From the NCBI GenBank assembly GCA_947846985.1, contig CANTUZ010000001.1:32202727-32266726 (forward strand): a DNA stretch of 64,000 bases, read 5' to 3'. Positions 59,201-64,000 of this stretch are shown here, piece after piece. The position numbers and the translations under genes were made by a program. The DNA is from Fratercula arctica. Taxonomy: Eukaryota; Chordata; Aves; Charadriiformes; Alcidae. Position 1 is the stretch's first letter. Every line of letters begins with the position of its first letter. The notes under the pieces are model-generated. The model made no database searches and was not told where the DNA came from. It saw only the letters and a list, made by a program, of their open reading frames with translations.

Positions 59201-62200
59201 TTCATTAGATTGTGAAAAAGCGATCTCACGCTGATAAATTAAGACGCCATGTTAGAATTAAGCATTCTAATTATTTGAGACCTGCATACATCAAGTGGCA
59301 TTTCTGCCTGGCCACCAAACCAACATGCTTTGGTTCTATCACAGCAAAGGCCTGCAGTTGTGACTCCTCGGAGCTGACAAGTTAACTCATCCATCTACCC
59401 ACCAGAACAGTTGATCCAAAGCTGCTCATGTCCAACTTAAGAACTATTGTATCAGCCTGAGTTTAAGTAGTGAAAAGTCACTTCTTAAGATTAGCTGGAA
59501 GATTATGTGACCAATTTCTTCCTCTTTCCCAACAGTGTTACAATTTTTGCCTATGCAAATTAATAATTTTAACAGTTAAGACAATAGTTAAAAACAATCA
59601 GGTTCCACCTATGCATTACCATTGTTCTGTACATGATCTTCAAGCATCTCATTTTTGAGAATCCCGCAGAGTTCAGAAAGTGTCTCCAAGTGAATGACAT
59701 GGATGATCATTGGCCTCAGGACATCATACAATGAAAGACACAACTTCTCCAACAGTTCACTATGAAGAAAAAATAAAACAAAGCAAAACACTTTCAGGAT
59801 CCCGTTATACCAAAATAAAATTTTATCACAAACACTGATTATTTTACGGCAAAGACTTTTATAAGGAGGGTGAGAAAACAATGCAAAATAGCATCACAAA
59901 AGACTTAAGAAAGGACCATTTAAAACATGAACCCCTGATTTTCTACAAAGTATCTTTAGAGATGTAGGATACCAATTGCTTAAAATAGTGGTACAGTTTT
60001 GAATTTATTTTAAAATTAAAAATTAAAAAAAACAAACAAACAACAAAAAACAACCAACCAACAACTCAACCTGTCACAAAGGGAAGATACTGCCAACTGG
60101 TTTATCTGGCTTCTGTGAATAGAAATGCTGCTGCTGAGATCAGGATCATATCCCCAATTTCCCCTTGAGAAAAGACTCATCTGATTCCAAGTACTCAACA
60201 GTTTATTAGAACCAGAAGCACACAAGGAGGGCCACAGGAGGGGAAGCTTGGTAACCTTTTCTGTAACAACTTCCAACATTGCAGGGCACACTTTCCAATC
60301 TAACTGAATTTATGACATCAATACAATATTAAACACCAGAAACTCCACTTTGATTTATTTTTATTTCCCGTTCAAAGTGATGCATATTTTGGTTAAGACA
60401 CCAGTAGCATTCTTTCTAGACTTTTTTGCCATTCTCAGTGCTCCCTGCACTAATCACAGATTAGCTAATAATGCTATTGCCAGTAGCTGAAAATTCAAGT
60501 AATTCCTCAGCTAGACTTGGAAATATAAACACTAAGATTGTTTAAGTATTTACAGCGTGGTACGGTTGTTGAATTTATTGCACTATATATATTTTTTTTT
60601 TTTCTAATTCATGAAGAATGTCTGCCTATAGGACAAGGACACTTCAGTTCCTTTCAGTGTGTGGACAAAAAATGCTCACAAAAGAATGTTCACAGAAGAA
60701 ACATTCTGAATGTCTCCCTTCTGTTGTGTTCTATAGCTTCACAAGATAGAATAGTAACTCCATGTCAAAAGCAGACACAAAGGAGAAAGTTTCAACAGCC
60801 TTAGTATTAAATACAACACTCAATCTGAGATCTCTGCTCTTGGCTAGATTCTTTGGTAAACTTTTATTTGTTATGTCTAGCTATTATGTCTTCAGAGCAC
60901 CTCAGCACTTCAGAAAAAAATTGAGGCTATTTATTACGCAGCTAAGAAAAACCTAACAAAGTAGTTACTATTTGAAACATTTTCCTCAAAATATTTAATT
61001 TAAATGTCGGCAAAAAAGGGAAGCAAGTCCTTACGAAAGGAGGTAACTACTTTCCATCAAGATTCAAAAATAATAATCAGAAGTCTATTCTCATTCTTGG
61101 TTTGAAGAGCAATAGTGACGAAATTTCTGTCTGAACATTTTACAGTGATTTCAATAGGGGATGTTTACTTCAGGATTTGGTCTGAGATAGCTAAATTGGT
61201 TCTTAGGACAATTTAGTTAGGTCACCTGAAATCCTGAGTATGTCCCACACGAGACCTCAGTTTCTCAGGATAGAGAAAGACTGCTCCTACTGTGGCACTA
61301 TGGCTTACTTCTAATGAGTGTTTATGCATTTATGGTTTCCCTTTAACTTTAGAGGACAGGGAGGGTAGTGGGCAGTATTTTTTTCCAGGTTACATTTATT
61401 CAACTCAAGCTGCACTTGATTTTAAGATAATACAATGCTCAAAACCAGTGTCTTGGTTATATTAATGGAATATACTTTATCAACTTCATATCAAGGGAAC
61501 ATGATCTGCCCAAATTTCAAAATTAAGTATCATTATTAAAACATACCAGCAAATTGGAGAAGGGGCATAATCTCAGTTGCTCTAATATTACAGGTCTGTT
61601 GTAAAAAACTTAGAATACTTTTATAATGCAATTACCATGTAAAGACAACAACATGTCCCCCTTCTAGATCTGTTCATGTCAGGGGTCCACTACCCTGCCT
61701 TCCATTCAGCCCACCTACAGGCACATGCAAATATTCCTTGACAGTAAGGGCAGTTCACTAACTAAATCCTTGACGAAAAACGGCTGGAGTTCATCAGCTT
61801 AATTTTACACTGAAGTAAATGAAAAGCATTCCTGCAACTGACTGTGCAAACCGTTGGCATAGAGGCAGTACAAAAACAGCTGAGAGCTGTAGTACTGTAA
61901 ACTTCTACAGCTATTTCCAAAGCAACTGTGTGTCTTTATCTCTTTCAGACCACCTAAAGAGCATTTACATTACTCGCGTTATTTATGGGAAGGCAAACTA
62001 CCAGCTTCGCCTGAAGAAAAAAAGAAAACAAAAGAACATCAAATTCTGATGGATAAAGTGATTAAGGGTCTTTTTTTTCTTGCTGGTTCTTACCAAACCC
62101 CTTCAGTACAACCCTGTTTGCCATATAACATCGTCTGCTATATCACAGCATAGTAAATACAACATGCAGTAAAACAAAACCAGCATGTACCACCTACTCC

Positions 62201-63438
62201 AGTTTTGGTGTTGGTTTTGTGAAGAACTCATTGTAAAGCTGGTGTTCATCCTGGCAAACATGGACCATAAAGGCACAACCGCTTCGTACCTGTATTCACA
62301 GAAATACAAATACTTGATTATTAAATTATTTTCCTTGCATCAGTACCACAAGGGGTATTACAGATATTATAATTATTATATATTATATATTGTATTATTA
62401 TAGTTATTACTACAGATATGATTAAATTGAAGCTCTGTGAAATTCAAAATTATCAACTAAGGACTGAAAAGATGCTACTAGCCAAATAAAAGCTTATTGT
62501 GCAAACTTCTGTCCCTTTTTGTTTCTGAGGAAATTTAGGTAAGCACATTTTATGCTTTTGTAAATACCCCTTTGTGAGGTGTGTAGCAGGGCAGAGTTTT
62601 TACAGAATAATCTTCCACAAAACATGCATTACTTGAAAATTTTCAATTTTAATGATTCAAAACCGCAAACAAAAGCAACAATTCTACATGTAAATGACTG
62701 AATTAAATAAGCACGTTTTACCTGGGGGAGGGGGGATTAAAACATAACAAAAACCCCACAACACATGACGACTTCACCTACCAGAGCACAATGATCTCTG
62801 TTGTTCTGACTGGTTAATTCTGTAACAGTGCTAGCGATACTTGGACCAAGCAAAAGCTCCCTCTGGTCGAGGTAACATTGATGGATTTCATTGAGAACCT
62901 GTTGATACCTAGCCAAGAAAATAAAACAGTAACTACATCCTGAAGCTCGTTTTTTGTTAAACATAAAATTCATTCTAATAGTCTACATAATTCCAATTTC
63001 TAAAACTTTCTTATAAATGAGTAACATGTTAAACAGTATTTAGACAAAAGTAAACATTTTCAAAACTTACAATAGTTGAAAATAAATTATATGGACATAC
63101 TCACTCTGGCATTTTTTCAGATCTTTGCTCTACTTGTTCAATAAGAGTCTACTCAATAAAAAGAAAAAAGAATTACCAGCAAATGATTTTTTTTCTAATA
63201 ACTGGAAAATAGTTTGCAGTATTTTTCCATCGACACAATATGCAATCTTTGGACATTCACACTTGCACAATATGCAATCCTTGCATTCACACTACTAATA
63301 AATTCAAACCACATTTTCATAGCTTCCTTTTCGACAGTTAGTTACCAGCCTACTTACCCTGACTTTGGGAGCAGCTGCTCTGAATTTTACATAAAACAGC
63401 GTGAAGGCATTGTCAGAATTTGGCACAGCTGAAGGATC
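42315..63438 (-). CDS. COG3: COG3, conserved oligomeric Golgi complex subunit 3, 3' part (16 exons, 5' end outside window)
   Basis: COG3 (yeast Sec34) is a lobe A subunit of the COG complex, a CATCHR-type tether for retrograde vesicles at the Golgi; it works with COG1, COG2 and COG4. Sixteen exons on the minus strand join in frame to 547 codons plus TAG. The protein is near-identical to the human orthologue from roughly human residue 282 to the C-terminus. Diagnostic blocks are [100 protein letters not shown] and NNIQQMFQK. No frameshift or stop. About seven 5' exons, with the N-terminal Sec34-like coiled region, the promoter and the start codon, lie beyond 64000. Confidence 0.97.
43577..43675 (-). 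CDS. COG3: COG3 exon: NNIQQ...PSMEQ (33 codons)
   Basis: A 99-nt exon, phase 0 at both ends, with acceptor CCTTTAAAAG and donor CAG|GTATAT. It encodes [18 protein letters not shown] and ends in IIACPSMEQ, the conserved C-terminal helices of the subunit. Confidence 0.96.
44046..44106 (+). mobile_element. Possible endogenous retrovirus LTR fragment
   Basis: The wording TTGGTTTTGCCTGGGACAGA, then GTTAATTTTCTTTATAGTAG, resembles the opening of an LTR family that is very common in neoavian genomes, as I remember it. Only about 60 bp is recognisable, with no coding sequence. The family name is not certain. Confidence 0.5.
44186..44217. repeat. Poly-T tract
   Basis: About 31 T with one C near the left end, in the minus-strand intron of COG3. 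Confidence 0.9.
44412..44520. repeat. TA/CATA-rich simple repeat
   Basis: Degenerate alternating TATATG, CATATA and ACACAC units, similar in character to the block at 6216-6345. Confidence 0.8.
44624..44751 (-). CDS. COG3: COG3 exon: KINDLV...LFKPVR (42 codons)
   Basis: A 128-nt exon with acceptor TTTACTTTCAG and donor CGG|GTGAGT. G+CA gives Ala, then [20 protein letters not shown] and [20 protein letters not shown]. It enters in phase 1 and leaves in phase 0. Confidence 0.97.
44752..46384 (-). other. COG3 intron, nothing notable
   Basis: About 1.6 kb of AT-rich unique-looking sequence. No repeat family recognised. Confidence 0.6.
46385..46460 (-). CDS. COG3: COG3 exon: VAALKT...WAQP (25 codons)
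   Basis: A 76-nt exon with acceptor CTTGTTTTAG and donor G|GTATTT. It encodes [20 protein letters not shown] then PWAQP. The serine/glutamine-rich loop is the most variable part between bird and human in this half of the protein. Confidence 0.95.
46461..47731 (-). other. COG3 intron with poly-A tract
   Basis: About 1.3 kb. An A20 tract (plus strand) at 47465-47484 is preceded by a T run. Nothing else recognised. Confidence 0.6.
47732..47866 (-). CDS. COG3: COG3 exon: GTPEIR...EEFMTK (45 codons)
   Basis: A 135-nt exon, phase 0 at both ends, with acceptor CTGTTCAAG and donor AAG|GTACAA. It encodes [20 protein letters not shown], then [20 protein letters not shown] and FMTK, a long helix. Confidence 0.97.
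47966..48054 (-). CDS. COG3: COG3 exon: AAFKIL...FLLE (29 codons)
   Basis: An 89-nt exon with acceptor TGATTCACAG and donor GAG|GTAATA. G+AT gives Asp, then [20 protein letters not shown] and NALIQFLLE. It enters in phase 1 and leaves in phase 0. The intron to the next exon is only 99 nt, the shortest in the window. Confidence 0.97.
48055..50382 (-). other. COG3 intron, nothing notable
   Basis: About 2.3 kb of AT-rich sequence with T and A runs near 48786-48799 and 49372-49384. No repeat family recognised. Confidence 0.6.
50383..50503 (-). CDS. COG3: COG3 exon: TQVDG...LKKTR (40 codons)
   Basis: A 121-nt exon with acceptor GTGCTGTAG and donor G|GTACTA. It encodes [20 protein letters not shown] and [20 protein letters not shown], almost identical to human. 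Phase 0 in, phase 1 out. Confidence 0.97.
50504..52390 (-). other. COG3 intron, small tandem repeat
   Basis: About 1.9 kb. At 51826-51865 there are nearly three copies of a GCATTTGTATTAAA-like unit. No mobile element recognised. Confidence 0.6.
52391..52480 (-). CDS. COG3: COG3 exon: RAVFQG...SISKNK (30 codons)
   Basis: A 90-nt exon, phase 0 at both ends, with acceptor CATCCCTGCAG and donor AAG|GTCAGA. It encodes [20 protein letters not shown] then [10 protein letters not shown]. Confidence 0.97.
52481..54262 (-). other. COG3 intron with CR1 fragment
   Basis: About 1.8 kb. It holds the short CR1 3' fragment at about 53157-53308, which is antisense to COG3. Nothing else recognised. Confidence 0.6.
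53157..53308 (+). mobile_element. CR1 LINE 3'-terminal fragment
   Basis: It runs from CACCATCCCTGGAGGTATTT through GACGTAGCGCTGAGGGACAT and GTTGGACTCGATGATCTTAA to TTCTAGGATTC. This is the 3' end of a CR1 subfamily different from the copies at 25 and 38 kb, where the equivalent block is less similar to this AGGGACATGGTTTAGTGG form. Length about 150 bp, antisense to COG3. Confidence 0.92.
54263..54387 (-). CDS. COG3: COG3 exon: SSESLN...YRCID (41 codons)
   Basis: A 125-nt exon with acceptor TTTTAAACAG and donor GAC|GTATGC. G+GT gives Gly, then [20 protein letters not shown] and [20 protein letters not shown]. It covers the end of the variable serine-rich loop and the start of the conserved C-terminal half. 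Confidence 0.97.
54388..56316 (-). other. COG3 intron, nothing notable
   Basis: About 1.9 kb of AT-rich unique-looking sequence. Confidence 0.6.
56317..56422 (-). CDS. COG3: COG3 exon: QIAQSL...LVKSG (35 codons)
   Basis: A 106-nt exon with acceptor TTTCTCTGCAG and donor G|GTATGA. It encodes [20 protein letters not shown], then [15 protein letters not shown]. This acidic/serine loop differs from human at several positions, while both flanks are conserved. Confidence 0.96.
56423..58839 (-). other. COG3 intron with microsatellite and G-rich tract
   Basis: About 2.4 kb. It contains a TA/CA microsatellite at 57753-57786 and a plus-strand G7-A-G6 tract at 58050-58063. No exon recognised. Confidence 0.6.
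57753..57786. repeat. (TA)n(CA)n(TA)n microsatellite
   Basis: TATATATA, then about eight CA units, then TATATATA. It is symmetrical in layout and likely variable in length. Confidence 0.9.
58840..59000 (-). CDS. COG3: COG3 exon: EQLGAF...KLEMME (53 codons)
   Basis: A 161-nt exon with acceptor CCTTTGTCAG and donor GAG|GTATAG. G+CT gives Ala, then [40 protein letters not shown] and [13 protein letters not shown]. The block is almost identical to human and was the first clear sign of COG3. Confidence 0.98.
59001..59619 (-). other. COG3 intron, nothing notable
   Basis: About 620 bp of unique-looking sequence. Confidence 0.6.
59620..59759 (-). CDS. COG3: COG3 exon: ELLEKL...HVQNN (46 codons)
   Basis: A 140-nt exon with acceptor TTCTTCATAG and donor G|GTAATG. 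GA+T gives Asp, then [40 protein letters not shown] and DHVQNN. Phase 2 in, phase 1 out. Confidence 0.98.
59760..62197 (-). other. COG3 intron, nothing notable
   Basis: About 2.4 kb. An A-rich/AAAC-rich stretch lies near 60012-60060. A 91-codon minus frame at 60016-60291 has no recognisable domain. Confidence 0.6.
62198..62289 (-). CDS. COG3: COG3 exon: VRSGCA...TPKL (30 codons)
   Basis: A 92-nt exon with acceptor GAATACAG and donor GGA|GTAGGT. It encodes [20 protein letters not shown] then [10 protein letters not shown] and two bases, phase 0 in, phase 2 out. The preceding donor is read as CTG|GTAGGT, which places Val at the start of this exon. Confidence 0.96.
62290..62781 (-). other. COG3 intron, AT-rich
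   Basis: About 490 bp, with a TATTATA-type stretch at about 62366-62412. Nothing else recognised. Confidence 0.6.
62782..62908 (-). CDS. COG3: COG3 exon: YQQVLN...DHCAL (42 codons)
   Basis: A 127-nt exon with acceptor TTCTTGGCTAG and donor CTG|GTAGGT. GA+G gives Glu, then [40 protein letters not shown] and AL. Phase 2 in, phase 0 out. Confidence 0.97.
63105..63148 (-). CDS. COG3: COG3 exon: TLIEQV...EKMP (14 codons)
   Basis: A 44-nt exon with acceptor TTTTTATTGAGTAG and donor GA|GTGAGT. It encodes [14 protein letters not shown] and two bases of Glu. It is short, but it joins both neighbours in frame and matches the human sequence closely. Confidence 0.95.
63234..63293. repeat. Imperfect 30-bp tandem duplication
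   Basis: Two copies of a unit with ACAATATGCAATC followed by CATTCACACT; they differ by a two-base indel and one substitution. It lies in a COG3 intron, 65 nt from the nearest exon. Confidence 0.8.
63358..63438 (-). CDS. COG3: COG3 exon: DPSAVP...PKVR (27 codons), first exon seen
   Basis: An 81-nt exon, phase 0 at both ends, with acceptor CTTCTTTCAG and donor AGG|GTAAGT. It encodes [20 protein letters not shown] and AAAPKVR, corresponding to about human residue 282 onward. The preceding exon is not present in the remaining 560 bp of the window. Confidence 0.97.
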
Positions 63439-64000
63439 CTGAAAGAAGAGATGAGTAATTGGTTAAAAAGGAAAATACTATATTTGGTTTCTAGTATTTA
63501 ATGGCTGAGATAATTATGCTCTAAAACAGATTCTTTACATATTATACTTTATAATATTGGTTCTTTATGTTTATACTGCCAGTGGAACAACTCTCTGCCA
63601 CTTTCCACCTAGAAAGGCATCCTTCTTTCAGAACTCGGATAAAATCAGATGGAAGAACACCACCCATAACAAAAGTTTCAACCAAAAGACTCTATAGCAA
63701 GAAACATTTTCAGTAATTATGGCATTCTCCATTAGAGAGAACAATTTTCTCTGGACCTGCCACAGTAGTACTGATTGTTGCTCCTTAATCTGCAGTACTA
63801 AAATGGAACAAAATTTCCCTTTTACCTGCCAGTCCCAGGGCAGAGAAGTTAAATTTCAGCTTGCCTTCAAGCTTCAACTGGAATGTCAAGTTTTGAGGCT
63901 TAGTTGGGCAGACTGCTTGAAATGAGACAAATTCTAGCACTAACAAAGAAGAGCAGAGACCCAATTTAGTCACCAGTCTTTCTTCCTCTTATCCCTAGTG
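63439..64000 (-). other. COG3 intron, runs off the right edge
   Basis: Part of the intron upstream of the first exon seen. No further COG3 exon and no repeat family recognised. Confidence 0.7.

Noticed and set aside
60016..60291. 91-codon minus-strand frame in a COG3 intron as an extra exon or retrocopy
   Set aside because: No family recognised, no suitable splice sites in phase, and the flanking COG3 exons join directly in frame.

Overview
The window is vertebrate nuclear DNA, almost certainly from a bird. Evidence: long introns with GT-AG splice sites, CR1-family LINEs ending in the avian ATTCTRTG-type tail, an LTR-like fragment of a kind I associate with neoavian birds, and two protein-coding genes whose exons read as clear vertebrate orthologues. 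There are no bacterial genes, CRISPR arrays or operons. Most open frames longer than 60 codons are chance frames in introns or intergenic DNA.

Layout. Positions 1 to about 8.67 kb: no gene recognised; low-complexity tracts only. 8.67 to 38.94 kb, plus strand: a gene I assign to ERICH6B (glutamate-rich 6B, FAM194B). Thirteen coding exons join with matching splice phases into one uninterrupted 622-codon frame that ends in a FAM194 domain. A possible TATA promoter and short non-coding first exon lie at 8676-8732. Its introns hold a CR1 copy at about 25.2-25.9 kb, an older antisense CR1/L3-like remnant at 26.4-27.0 kb, another CR1 at 37.8-38.1 kb and a (GAG)n tract. About 38.95-40.12 kb: a tail-to-tail intergenic gap. 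40.12 to 64 kb, minus strand: the 3' part of COG3 (conserved oligomeric Golgi complex subunit 3), with 16 coding exons, 547 codons and a long 3' UTR of about 2.2 kb. The 5' exons lie beyond the right edge.

The ERICH6B/COG3 tail-to-tail pair matches the human 13q14 arrangement as I recall it, and this synteny is the main reason to call the first gene ERICH6B and not its paralogue ERICH6. The two genes are not known to act together. COG3 is a housekeeping Golgi tether. ERICH6B is poorly characterised.

The most notable finding is an intron in ERICH6B (34511-34799) that looks like a minor-spliceosome (U12-type) intron: donor GTATCC, a TTCCTTAAC branch site 11 nt from the acceptor, and no separate polypyrimidine tract. 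All exon coordinates come from reading splice sites and checking codon arithmetic by hand. No transcript evidence or database search was available. I found no undescribed multi-gene system.
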